Assembly (NCBI GenBank): GCA_030247855.1
Contig: JAPDRN010000045.1
Span: forward strand, 124,001-188,000
Source: Knufia peltigerae
Lineage: Eukaryota > Ascomycota > Eurotiomycetes > Chaetothyriales > Trichomeriaceae
Length of the DNA stretch: 64,000 nucleotides
Reading direction: 5' to 3'
The position numbers and the translations under genes were made by a program. The notes below the pieces were generated by a model. The model ran no database searches, was not told the DNA's origin, and saw nothing but the letters and a program-made list of their open reading frames with translations. Position 1 is the stretch's first letter. The number at the start of each line of letters is the position of its first letter. Shown here piece by piece: positions 32,718 through 43,200 of this stretch.

Positions 32718-35010
32718 TTAGGCAATGTTTCCCGCCATGCCCTATAAATAAAAGCAGGTTGACGTTAGTAAATGTGTACTCTCTTTTTTGAGGGAAAAAA
32801 AAGGAAAAAGAAAAAAGAGGCAATATTGGGACCGAAGGGAACTAAAAAAAACGTACCAAGAAAATGGCCTGGACCGCCAATTGCAAACTCCACAGGCCGA
32901 CCTTTTTGAAGCGTCTCAGGCGCGCCTGTTCGTCCGTGACGTCCCTCGCGAAGGCGTCGTAGACCTCGGCCGACAGGTCGTCCATGAGGCCCGAGTCGAA
33001 GACGGTCCAGCTGCCGTCAAAGTCGGACAGACGCTTCACGACACGGCAGTTGATGGGGATGAAGGTCCGGCGGGAGTTGATGTAGGCCACGATGGGGCGG
33101 ATGAGGGCGTTGTTGATGTACGACAGGTCCCGGGTGAAGAGGGGCACGACGGCGCGGACGTCGTTGAGGTGGATGCGCAGATCCATCACGAGGAAGCGCT
33201 TGTCTTCTTCCCTAACGGCGGCGGCAGCAGCAGCCGCCTTGAGCCCGGTGGACGTCGTGGGCAGGGCGCCGCCGTCGTCCCCGTATAATGATGATGATGA
33301 TGATGATACGGCGGTCGTATCGTCGCGAGCAGGGACGGGGTCGAAGCGCTTGCGTGAGGTGAGCGCGTCTTCCATCCGCTCGTAAAAGTCCGTCATGACC
33401 TTCATGACGGATTCTTCACAGTCGTTGGGGATCATCACGTCCGCGACGATGTCGACGTTGCCTTCGTGGATCCACGACAGGGGGCCGACGGCGCCACGAT
33501 TGAGGTGATCAATGTTCATTGCGTCGATACGGATTCGGGATTGCTTTCTCCACGGCTCGTTGGACGGATCGTCCGAATGCTGTAACGTGGCGCCAGTGTA
33601 CGAGTGTGTCTGGCGAGGATGGATGGTGAAGAGGGATCGGTCGAATTCGCCTGTCATGCTGTTCGCACCGAGGAAATCGTAAAAGAGCCACTGCTTACGT
33701 AGGCGGGGGAGATCTGCGTTGTAGATGCTGATGGGGAATGGGCGGAAGCCTTCTGGCTGTAGGACGGTGACGAGGAGGTCTTCGATCTTGAAAGACTCAA
33801 TCTCAAAGTCGCCCGGGACATGTTCGTGACGGTATGATTTGGGGTCGATCGGTTCGTCGGTCCAAAAGACGTGGGTTCGGTCGACCACGCCTCGGATGTG
33901 TTTGATCTCGACGTTTTGTAGAGGCCCTTTGGAGTTCCACCACTTGCTGAACGAGAGTGTGACGTTGACTTCGCCAATAGTTATGTCGAATTGTGTATAA
34001 TTCTGCTCCTCTGGCGGCACAGGGTCTTCTGCTGAAGAGGCTTGCGCAGCTGCCTCGGGCGAACCCTTTATGACGCGAGACTTGCTTTGGCCGGGCCTCC
34101 TTGAGACGAATACGTTCTTGAATGTGATGACTCCATCACTCCACTTTGGAACGATGGCCGATTCGAACACCACTTGAAGACCCGATGACTTGGTCAAATA
34201 ATTGCCGATCCAGCCAGCCAACGTTTCCTGAGCGAAGACCGTATTGATGGCAAGTATGGCCAGTGATACAAAGGTCGTGGTTCCTACGACAATCCAGATG
34301 ACATGACCCAGCGCGATCCACGAGATAAAACCAACAATTTCATCGACATTGAATGGTCGAGTGCTCTTAATGGTCAACCACTTGAAGCGAACCTTGAGTC
34401 GCGACCAGAATCCAGTGGCGGCCGCCAGGAGCTCTTCCTTTGTCGGACGATGAAACTGCGGCATGTGTATTCTGTCGTAAAAATGCTCGTGATGGGACTG
34501 TTCCGGTCCTGCCTCAACCTTGGCTGCATTCTGTTCCTGTGGTCCTTTGGGTTTCGAGGCTTTGTTCGTTGCTTCTTGTTCCACTCCTTCTCTTTTCAAA
34601 TTCGACCTTTCCGTGCGCCGTTGGCTCTGGTGAAAGGCTCTTCGGAGCACCCGGGTCAGACGAGTTCGTGGCCAGGATTCAGCGTTCCTTCTGGTTAAAT
34701 GTAGGCCTAGCGCTGATGTCTGTACTTGGAAAGGACACCTTGTTGCGCTGAAATTTGCGTGGGACGCTGTCGGTGCGACGAGTGAGCGTCCTCCTTCGGC
34801 CGATAGAATATCTCTCCTACAGAGTTCTCCGGAAGCATGGGTGCCATAGCTGTTTGAAGGACTCTGGAATAGTGCTATTCGTCTCGGGGTGTGGTATCTG
34901 AAGCTTCGGTTGGAAGAGGCTGGGAGCCTTTGTGTCACTCGGGTCGTTCTGGGAGCCAGTGCAGCAAACTTCGAGACATCATGTATGCCTCGGACAAAGA
35001 CGTCCGTCAT
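32718..35010 (-). CDS. MDM31: mitochondrial inner-membrane protein Mdm31/Mdm32 family
   Basis: Two exons: 35010-32857 and 32741-32718, coding for 725 aa; the second exon adds only seven residues and the stop. The N-terminus (MTDVFVRGIHDVSKFAALAP, Arg/Ser-rich for about 140 residues) fits a mitochondrial presequence. A transmembrane helix follows (VIWIVVGTTTFVSLAILAIN), then LAGWIGNYLTKSSGLQVVFE and conserved strands such as KWSDGVITFKNVFVSR and DVNVTLSFSKWWNSKG-like GEVNVTLSFSKWWNSKGPLQ. A second hydrophobic end (LWSLQLAVQAIFL) closes the protein. Family members are inner-membrane proteins needed for mitochondrial shape, inheritance and lipid homeostasis. A Ser run (residues near 565) is encoded by an ATG/GAT microsatellite. 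The tiny last exon (GTACGT donor, TATAG acceptor, CTAAC branch) is the least certain part. Confidence 0.88.
33288..33306. repeat. trinucleotide repeat in MDM31 coding region
   Basis: ATG/GAT-type repeat on the plus strand, read on the minus strand as a short polyserine run in a variable loop. Confidence 0.85.
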
Positions 35011-35342
35011 AGTCGAGAAGTCATAGTGATACAGGTGGGTGTGTGGGATAATGTAGAGGAAGCCTCGTGGTTGGCAGAATGAGGCGATTGAAGGATGAAA
35101 GGAAGCGAGGAGGGAAGAGAAGCATGTGCATGGATGATGCAAACCGGAAAAGTCTCGCCTGTCAATGAAATCGTGATTTTCAAGCCCAAAATCCGCTGCG
35201 GAGAAAATTATTTTCTGCGCCCGAAGCCGAAACCCTCACAACCACCGCCATCAACAATTTCTTACAGACAAACCAAACCCAGACAACGGAATATTCCATT
35301 GTCCACTACCAAATAGGGAGCACTGAATTCTTCATCGACAAC
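35011..35342. promoter_or_regulatory. bidirectional promoter MDM31 / PNO1
   Basis: 332 bp between divergent start codons. It contains a near-perfect inverted repeat centred at 35209: AGAAAATTATTTTCT (35202-35216) flanked by GCGG and GCGC, giving a 10-bp arm with one mismatch. No known site is assigned to it. Confidence 0.5.
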
Positions 35343-36125
35343 ATGCCTGCTCCTACGGCGCTGCAACGCGCTCCTGAAGCCCTCGCACAGACAGAGGCAC
35401 AACTCCAAGAACCTTCCCTCAACCAACCCACCGATGAGACAGGCGACCTTGACCTGATCACCGCACCACAAGACACAATTTTCTCTCCAGAAGGAACAGA
35501 TGACACGAGCATGCAAGTCGACGAAGAAGGCCGACCTCGTTTCGCACCAGCATCCCAGGCAGACTCTCCCGCCGCTGTGCGAATACAGTCCCGCAAGGTC
35601 CCCATCCCACCACACCGTATGACCCCGTTGAAAACCAACTGGCCCAAAATATATCCTCCGTTAGTCGAGCACCTCAAACTCCAAGTGCGGATGAACGTCA
35701 AATCCAAGGCGGTGGAGCTGCGGACGTCGAAATTCACGACCGACTCCGGGGCTCTGCAGAAGGGCGAAGACTTTGTCAAAGCCTTCACCCTCGGATTCGA
35801 CACGGATGATGCCATTGCTCTCCTGAGGCTGGACGATCTGTACATCGAGACCTTTGAAATCAAGGACGTCAAGACATTGCAGGGCGAACATCTGGGTCGA
35901 GCGATCGGTCGGATAGCAGGCAAGGACGGGAAGACGAAATTTGCGATCGAGAATACGAGTAAGACGAGAGTTGTGCTGGCGGACAGCAAGATCCATATTC
36001 TAGGTGGGTTCCAGAACATTAGAATAGCCAGAGAAGCGATTGTCAGTTTGATTTTGGGCGCACCACCTGGAAAAGTGTATGGGAATTTACGGACGGTCGC
36101 AAGAAGAATGAAGGAGCGATTCTGA
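35343..36125 (+). CDS. PNO1: pre-rRNA-processing protein Pno1 (Dim2)
   Basis: One exon, 260 aa. The first 90 residues are variable and acidic. From VPIPPHRMTPLKTNWPKIYP the sequence follows Pno1 closely: a degenerate first KH domain, then the canonical second KH domain with LRLDDLYIETFEIKDVKTLQ, GEHLGRAIGRIAGKDGKTKF (GxxG loop region) and LADSKIHILGGFQNIRIARE. It ends LGAPPGKVYGNLRTVARRMK, as expected. Pno1/Dim2 binds the 20S pre-rRNA near the 3' end of 18S, recruits Dim1 methylase and controls Nob1 cleavage in late 40S maturation (nucleolus to cytoplasm). Divergent from MDM31 over 332 bp. Confidence 0.95.
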   Translation: MPAPTALQRAPEALAQTEAQLQEPSLNQPTDETGDLDLITAPQDTIFSPEGTDDTSMQVDEEGRPRFAPASQADSPAAVRIQSRKVPIPPHRMTPLKTNWPKIYPPLVEHLKLQVRMNVKSKAVELRTSKFTTDSGALQKGEDFVKAFTLGFDTDDAIALLRLDDLYIETFEIKDVKTLQGEHLGRAIGRIAGKDGKTKFAIENTSKTRVVLADSKIHILGGFQNIRIAREAIVSLILGAPPGKVYGNLRTVARRMKERF

Positions 36126-36373
36126 TCGAGGTGCAAGGCACGATTTATGACGGGTATGACGGGTGAAAGATGGCGTTACAGAGGGTTTTGTGCTTTGGTA
36201 GTACGAGGACATCAGTAAACTACAATATTCCATGCTTGGGTAGGATCAAAAAAGCGTAGAAAGCATGAGACAGATATGAAGACCAATCAATACTGAATTG
36301 GCCAGTTTCCCGTTCGCCATACCATGCATACAATGACAACGCCACCAGAAGCCAGTACCTTTTCTAACCTGGT

Positions 36374-37220
36374 CTAGTCCCTCTTGAGAGGGGTGAATGT
36401 CTCTTGAACCCCATCCTTCGTAATGATGAACATCTGAAGACCATCACCAACTTCAATGTGTCGCTCAGTGGCGCTCGTGAAAGCATCCTTGACCAGTCCC
36501 ACCACCACGTCTTTGGGCAGAGTCTCGACTTGTCTTTGTTGCAATTCGTGTCCATATCCCGAGGCTGGGATATATTGATTTTTGTAGTTGACCTGGTTAT
36601 CCAGGAAAGGCATGATCAGACTTGCCGCGGCACCGGCTGCTCGACACTGTTCTCGCTCGTAGCTGCCAACCGGATCGTAGCTGTACAATGCTCCCTTCCC
36701 ATCCTCATCTAGACCGCCGAGGATTGCGTGGACGTAGTATGGAAAGAATCGTTTCTGGTAGAGGATCGTGGATAGCCGCTGTGCACATGCCTTGACACTC
36801 ATGGACTTGCCATGTTGATACTTGTACATCTTTGCAATCGCATCTAGCCGTTCTTTCAAAGCATGTCCATCTGCAGCAAACCCAACAACTGACAAAACGA
36901 TGCGTGATGAGTCTTCTTCATCTCCAATCCGAAAGAGCTTGGGTTCGTAGCGGGTGTTGATGTTGTAGCCGGAGGTCGATCGCGTATCACCAGCGAGGAT
37001 AGCAAAATCGGCACCAGTGATTCCTAACGTCGAGCCACCATTATCTGTGTATCTGGTATACGGTCAGCTTCCTGTACTTGAATCCATGATGAGCTTCTCA
37101 AACTGACGGGGAGAAAGCGTGTTGCTTGGTTCCGGCCGCCTCAGTGGCAGCGGCAGAGTTTGTGAACGAGTAGCCAGGCTGATCTGAGGGCATAGCCCCG
37201 GTATTAAGTAAGGAAGCCAT
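36374..37220 (-). CDS. PRE7: 20S proteasome subunit beta type-6 (C5 type)
   Basis: Two exons: 37220-37108 and 37052-36374 (intron GTCAGT...CCAG), coding for 263 aa. The propeptide region MASLLNTGAMPSDQPGYSFT leads to HAFSPYTDNGGSTLGITGAD, then FAILAGDTRSTSGYNINTRY, VLSVVGFAADGHALKERLDA and the C5-specific RFFPYYVHAILGGLDEDGKG with YSYDPVGSYEREQCRAAGAA. The beta6 subunit is not proteolytically active; it packs in the beta ring and its N-terminal extension touches beta7. It is the second proteasome subunit gene in this window, 22 kb from beta3. It is divergent from the HCNGP-like gene over 280 bp. Confidence 0.95.
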
Positions 37221-37500
37221 GCTTAGAAGAGGGATTATGAAGAGAGGTTTCAAAGTTGTAAATATCCTAGAAATGATATACTATGCAGTCGCAATCGCCG
37301 TGTGCCTGCGGGCTGGCCCAGAAACGCAATGGCGCGCCGTAGTAAGCTCCGGTGAAACTTTGAGTCCATAATGGACATTTCCATATCCCTACAGAATAGT
37401 GAATTTCTTACGATGTATCTTTTGCTCTCGTTGTGAGTTCCTTGCTGATGACACTTTGTTGCAAGAATATTGGCCAAATACGTCTCGAAATTGCCCCAAG

Positions 37501-38247
37501 ATGAGTGCACTGGTGGCCTACGAAAGTAGCAGCGATGAAGACGAAGTGGCAGACCAGGATGCAGGCCGAGATCAAGTTGCCACCACAACAATCGCAAAAG
37601 GACACCATGATCAGAATGGTGATATTAAGTTCTTCGTCAAGCCTAGTGAGCCAAGTCCAGACATTACTGCTCCCACTGCCAGCGTCGATTGTGTGGCGCC
37701 TATGGTAGGTCCATCAATGCCAAGTCAGATGGATAGCGAAGTCGAGCAAGAGGATCCTTTATCAGAACTTCAACAATCCATGTCTGAGCGAGATATAGTT
37801 CACCAGCTTACATTCGCGTCGCATCCCATGGCGTCGCTCCCTCCGTCTCCGCCTGGCTCCCCCGACCCGGTGCTTGAAGTCAAGTTCAAGAAATTTCTCG
37901 ATTTGAAGACGAAAGGAATGCACTTCAACGAAGATTTGGCTAGCAAATCAGCATTTCGTAACCCAGGCCTTCTTGCCACCATGATGGTCCGCATAGGTCT
38001 GGACGAAGAAGATCAATACAGGACATCATTGCCTCACCAAGTTTGGAACCCTACAGGCTTCCCGAAGTCAGCGTACAAAGAAGAACTCCTTCGAGCCCAG
38101 CAGACTCTACGCGACCAAGATTTGGCCGCGAAAAAGAGCCTGTCCGCGCAAGGGAAAAGAACGATCGAGTTCATGCCCGGAGGGAGGTCTGGGGACAGTA
38201 GCCGCGATTCCACCCCAGGCATGCCAAATAAACGGAAGCGACCTTGA
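37501..38247 (+). CDS. HCNGP/SAP30BP-like protein
   Basis: One exon, 248 aa. The N-terminus (MSALVAYESSSDEDEVADQD) is the acidic start typical of the family, and the core carries LEVKFKKFLDLKTKGMHFNE, then SAFRNPGLLATMMVRIGLDE and DQYRTSLPHQVWNPTGFPKS. These are the HCNGP domain landmarks. The C-terminus is basic (MPNKRKRP), a likely nuclear signal. Human SAP30BP has been tied to transcriptional repression and to splicing of short introns; the fungal role is not established. The start ATG at 37501 is favoured over upstream in-frame codons because the MSALVAYESS start is conserved. Confidence 0.85.
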   Translation: MSALVAYESSSDEDEVADQDAGRDQVATTTIAKGHHDQNGDIKFFVKPSEPSPDITAPTASVDCVAPMVGPSMPSQMDSEVEQEDPLSELQQSMSERDIVHQLTFASHPMASLPPSPPGSPDPVLEVKFKKFLDLKTKGMHFNEDLASKSAFRNPGLLATMMVRIGLDEEDQYRTSLPHQVWNPTGFPKSAYKEELLRAQQTLRDQDLAAKKSLSAQGKRTIEFMPGGRSGDSSRDSTPGMPNKRKRP

Positions 38248-40210
38248 TTACGCATCAAAGCAGATCCGGGATGCTTTTTCAGATAACACCAGAGCCGACG
38301 ATAATAAGCCTTGACAAATTCATCGTTTGGGCCTACTCTACAGTAGATAGGAGATTGCGTGGAATGCACCAGCGAGCATCCTTGACTTGGTTGGGAGCCA
38401 GCGCACACCTTGGAGCAAGCGAATTTCGCAGTCGATGGATTTCTAGAGAAGGTGCACGACGCGCTCCAACTGGTTGCGCCAGATCTCAAGTCGATGTGAA
38501 CAAAATCGCCCGTCACAGTGGCCCCCTTCCAGATTACGCTGATTGGGCATGACTCCAGCCAATACCCAAGATAGGTCTGGTAAGGACTCGGGTTCCTGCA
38601 GCTGAAACGACTCTGCAATATTATTGCGTTCGGCCAACAGAAGATTGATGGGTCACAGGCAGTCTAGGGAGAAGAGAGAGCACAACAACAGTATGGAGTA
38701 CGAGTACCAAGTACGGAGTCAAGCAGACGACCGTTGACGCCTCGGATCTTCAGGGTCCATATAACGATCGACAGTGTGCGCGTCACGTTACGAGTGCTAA
38801 GGCATGCATTGACTGAAGGATCATGTCAGTTGAATATGTATATCAGAGCGCGCTCGAGCCTCGACTCATAATTTCTTTTTTTGGGACACCTTCCAGCCTG
38901 ACTTAGCCAACGTCTGATATTGTAGCCCATCTCGCACAACTAACGGAGTCGCATGCAAGAAAAACAACGGGCATGCAATCCCCAGACCCAGTCTGGCTAA
39001 GCATCTGGAGTACAGGTATGGGTGTCGCCTAGGGACAGGGGGCATGCATCTTGGCCAAAGTTCAGGGTGGACATGGCTATAAAGAACCACCTACACTACA
39101 GATGGGGTGGTTTTGCATGGGGGTCAATCACTCCTCCTGGCCTGACTTATTACTACTCCGCAGACTAGCTGAATTAGATGCTCCCTCCGAGACGAACCAA
39201 CGGCTGAGGGCAATGTTTCATGAAGATCTAGGCGACCGTTTGAGCCTCTCGAGTTGGATCTGAAACTGGGTGGTCCTAGATTAATCACTCGTACTCCGTA
39301 CCTACCGGGCACGGTGGAGGTGACAAAGCGCGGTAGTAATTATTCGTTCATGGCGCAAGAGATGTATAGATGCATGGCTAGGGAGTATGGAGTATGGGAA
39401 AACTGAAAGCTAGGGGTAGTCAGAGTGCCTTGGAACGTGTCTGTGAAATTGAGCTGCGACATGAAAGCAAGCGAGCTCGCGTGTAGGAATTACGCATGCG
39501 GCCGTCTGTAAGCGGTAGAGGCATTTCACATACGGAGTACCCACGATTCATTACAGAGTTCAGTGTGATGAGTTCCTTACCAGTTGGCATTTCCTAAGTC
39601 AGGCTGTCCAGCTATACGAGCATCCCATTGATTTTAGGCGTCGGTTTCATGTCAAGCATGGCCCAAAGTCCACTTATATTAATTAACCGTAGAGATACGG
39701 AGTAGAGAATACGAGGATGATCAACACCCTGTATCCACCTCCGTTCGTGTGAGAGTCAAGGATAATCAAGCACTCGCTGGGGTGTTGTTCTATCTGGCTT
39801 GTTGGACTCAGTACTCGTAGTTGTATGGTGTGCTATTGTACTGTATGCCCACCATCAGCACCACCACCTACATCGTCCAAACACCAAACAATCCCTCCCT
39901 AACAATTGACGGCACCCAATCACTCCCTCCACGATCTTTTCGCCTCTTCTCCCGGCGCTTACATGCACACTTGAGCTTGTCGACTGTTGCGCTTTTAACT
40001 CGTCCGGGGCTTTTGCAGGAGCACGAACGACCGAACCTCTTACACTTCTCGTTAGACCCGTCTGCGCGATTCCACACCTTTTTCACCCTCATTTCTCACG
40101 CCGCCGTTTACGGCTGGCCTGTCAGCGGTCCCCAAGTGTTCTCCCCTGATCCTCATGGCTTGAGGCCAGAATCTTAGGTTCCTCATGCCGCCGAACAGTC
40201 GTTTCCCGAT
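38248..40210. other. large gene-poor spacer
   Basis: About 1.96 kb upstream of the RhoGAP gene. Short, mutually overlapping open fragments near 38240-38640 look faintly protein-like in more than one frame but have stops, so a decayed gene is possible. Three exact TACGGAGTA/TACTCCGTA words lie at 39292, 39531 and 39696, with several one-mismatch copies nearby. A 13-bp inverted repeat (38894-38906 and 39594-39606) brackets most of the middle. No intact transposase frame is present. Confidence 0.5.
38894..39606. repeat. candidate decayed element bounded by 13-bp inverted repeats
   Basis: CAGCCTGACTTAG at 38894-38906 is exactly repeated in inverse orientation (CTAAGTCAGGCTG) at 39594-39606, 713 bp end to end. 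A partial third copy (CCTGACTTA) is near 39141-39149. No target-site duplication was seen directly next to the arms and no coding capacity is inside, so this is only a candidate MITE-like relic. Confidence 0.25.
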
Positions 40211-43200
40211 ATGTCGACCCTGAGCGAAGCAACCTCCCGCTCACCCCAGATCCGTTTGAGCCCATCAGCCGCCACTGTTTCGTCCCCTTCACCGACTGAT
40301 CCTCAAACCTACGTCTCGAACTCCCGCAGGCCTGCCCAGAATGTCCTTGGGAACAATCTGATTCCTCGAGACTATCTGAGCTCGAGACCTGGTCCTGGTC
40401 CTGGTCAATCAAGATACTCCGAGGACACTCCCACTCCCACCCCTCAGCAGATGAGTACTGGCTCTGATGCGGCGATAAAGAGTGCTCCAATAAACATACC
40501 GCAGGGTAAACCTGCTCTAGCACGCGGCGAGGCCGGCAGCATTGGTACAAGCAAGTCGGGATTGGGTGCAAGTCCCTCTTCGAGCCTCACCGAGTCGAGA
40601 GACAACGAGCCACCTCCCCTGTCCGAATCACCAAAGTCGTATGGTTCGCTCCAAACGAGCGCACCGCCCGTGACGAACATGCCTCGCACGTCCTCGATAG
40701 ATTCGGCCATCTCGAACATCTCCACGCAGTCGCACGTTCAGAAGCAACCAACAGATACGAAGGAACCGTCTAGGGAAGAAGTCCTGAACCTAATTGCCAC
40801 AGCTGGCTCAGCGGAGACTCTTGTTCTGCATCTCTTGAGGGACAAGAACCATGCTGCTGCACAGAATGCGCAATTATGGAAACTAGTGGACAAACAAAGA
40901 ACTCTGCTTTTGGGCTTGAACAAGGACTTAGAGCGTGTAACGAAGGAAAGGGACCGTTACAGGAAGAAAGTCAAGGAATTACAATCTCAGACACCAGCTG
41001 TTCCCGCGGTGAGCGTCCGGCCGGATGACGGTGAATCACCACGATCAGATGGCGATGTGTCAAGCACTTCGAGGGACATGAGCACAATATCAGCGTCCGA
41101 GTCGAAACTCAGAGCTGAACATCAAACGCCTAGCAAACATGGGACGGTACAAACACAGAGCTCACCGATAGACCCAGCCATGATGCCTCCTCCTCTTCAC
41201 CTACAGCAGGCGCCGAAAATCCAGAGTCTTGTCACAGACATTGTACAGCCTGTCTTTGCAGTGACCGAGGCGACACCGCTCTCAGACAAGGCTCCAAAGT
41301 CTTTTCAAGCGTCTAGGAAAGCTCCACCAAGACCTCTTGACCTACGTCCTACAAAAGAAGAACTCGCGAGTACCGAGGTGGTCGTCAGCGATGGCGATGA
41401 TGACGAAGTACGACTACCCATGGAGCGCGGAAGGCGGAAGACACGAGAGGAAGACGATCGCGAACGTGAGCTCCTTGTCATCAAAGAACAGGAAGCCAGA
41501 AGCCGCTCTAAAAAGGACAAGGAGAAGAAGGGCAAAGACGAGACAACAGAGGTAGTGCTGGATGACATGCCTCTTCCCCCGCCAGCCCATTCGCCGCCAG
41601 CAGTGCCCAGACAGGCTCAACCAAGCGAAACCAAAATGCAAGACCACCTCTCGCCCTCATCAACACTTTCAGCTGTTTCATCAACTCAGCTGTCTGTCCC
41701 TCTACGAAGCCCCGGGCTTCCGACCAGCCCGCGACCGTTTCCTTCTATGGGAGCTACGCTTCCAATGTCGCCACGAGCGCCAAAGAACAATTTCCCATTG
41801 TCTCCTAGAGCACCTAAGCAAGCTCTCCCGAACCCTACCACACCGGGTCAGGAGACACCAGCCCCTGGCAGTCACAAGAAGGTCGCCCCGTCGCAACTCT
41901 CGAAGATGGACACAAATTCCGCCAAGGATGACGTGGGCCGACTTCAAGTGCACGAGTCTCCCCTGAGCCCGGACGAAGCCCCTCCTGTGAGTCGCTCACT
42001 TGTCAGCCCAACCTGGCCTGACTTCTTATTGCCTCCCAACGCTCTTCCCTCGATCCAAATCAAGGTGGCATCTTCGCGACTACGGCCCTCTAGGAATAGC
42101 ATTCTCGGGGTGAAAGGAACGGAGGAAGCTTCCGTATTTAGCCTTTCCATTTTCGAACGAGCGACTACAGCAGAGCTCTGGCGGGTTGAGAAAGTACCAA
42201 CGTCGCTCCCAAGCCTGGACCAGCAGCTTCGCCCACGTTGCGCAGATTTGCCAAAAATCCCAGAACGGAAATTGTTCTCTGGTCACTCTCCAGTCATAAT
42301 TGATTCACGGAGAGCTGCGATAGAATCATACTTTGAAGAGCTCCTGGACACACCAATGGACGAGCAAGCTGCTGCAGTAATATGTAAATATCTATCTACG
42401 GATGTGATGGATTCGCACCTTAATTTGCCAATTCAGAAGAGCGAAGAGTCACAGAACAAGACAAAGCCGCCACCGAGTGCAGGCATCCCAACGAAGTCTG
42501 GGTACTTGACCAAGAAAGGCAAAAATTTCGGAGGGTGGAAATCAAGATACTTCGTGCTGGATAGTCCCGAGCTGAGGTACTTTGAGGCACCAGGCGGCGC
42601 CCATTTAGGGACTATCAAATTGCTCAATGCACGCATTGGGCGACAGACACAGACGGATCCTGCGGCAAACGCCGAAGTTGACACGGAGAACCAGTATCGG
42701 CATGCTTTCCTGATTCTTGAGCCCAAGCGGAAAGACAACAGCAGCTATGTTCGTCATGTTCTCTGTGCGGAAAATGATTTCGAAAGAGATGAATGGGTCG
42801 AGACTCTTCTTCATTACATCGATGAGAGACCTGCAGAGCCCAAATCTCAGTATGGTGCGGGGATTCCAAGCACACAAGCCAAAGATGCCAAAGCTTCTTA
42901 TAAGAATGCCGTTGAAGAGGGAGGTCCGAAGGCAGCTGCGAGTCCCAAGCTCATCCAGTCTCAGAGTGATACTCCGTCACCATCCAATGCATCCAGTCAT
43001 ACTTCCGAATATACACAAGAGGCAGCATCAAAATCGGTCAACATCTCTGGTCCGATGAACGGGGGTGTGATCTCAGATGCTGGACTCTGGGGCAACAAAT
43101 CAGTCGGACATGGCAGCAGCAAAGAACGGGAGCAGAAAAAGCGCACCCTCTTCGATCACTTCAGAAAGTCCTCGTACGAACAGCTTGCAGCGGCGCCACA

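Noticed and set aside
35306..36136. 276-aa antisense ORF over PNO1
   Set aside because: Mirror of the conserved PNO1 frame, no motif.
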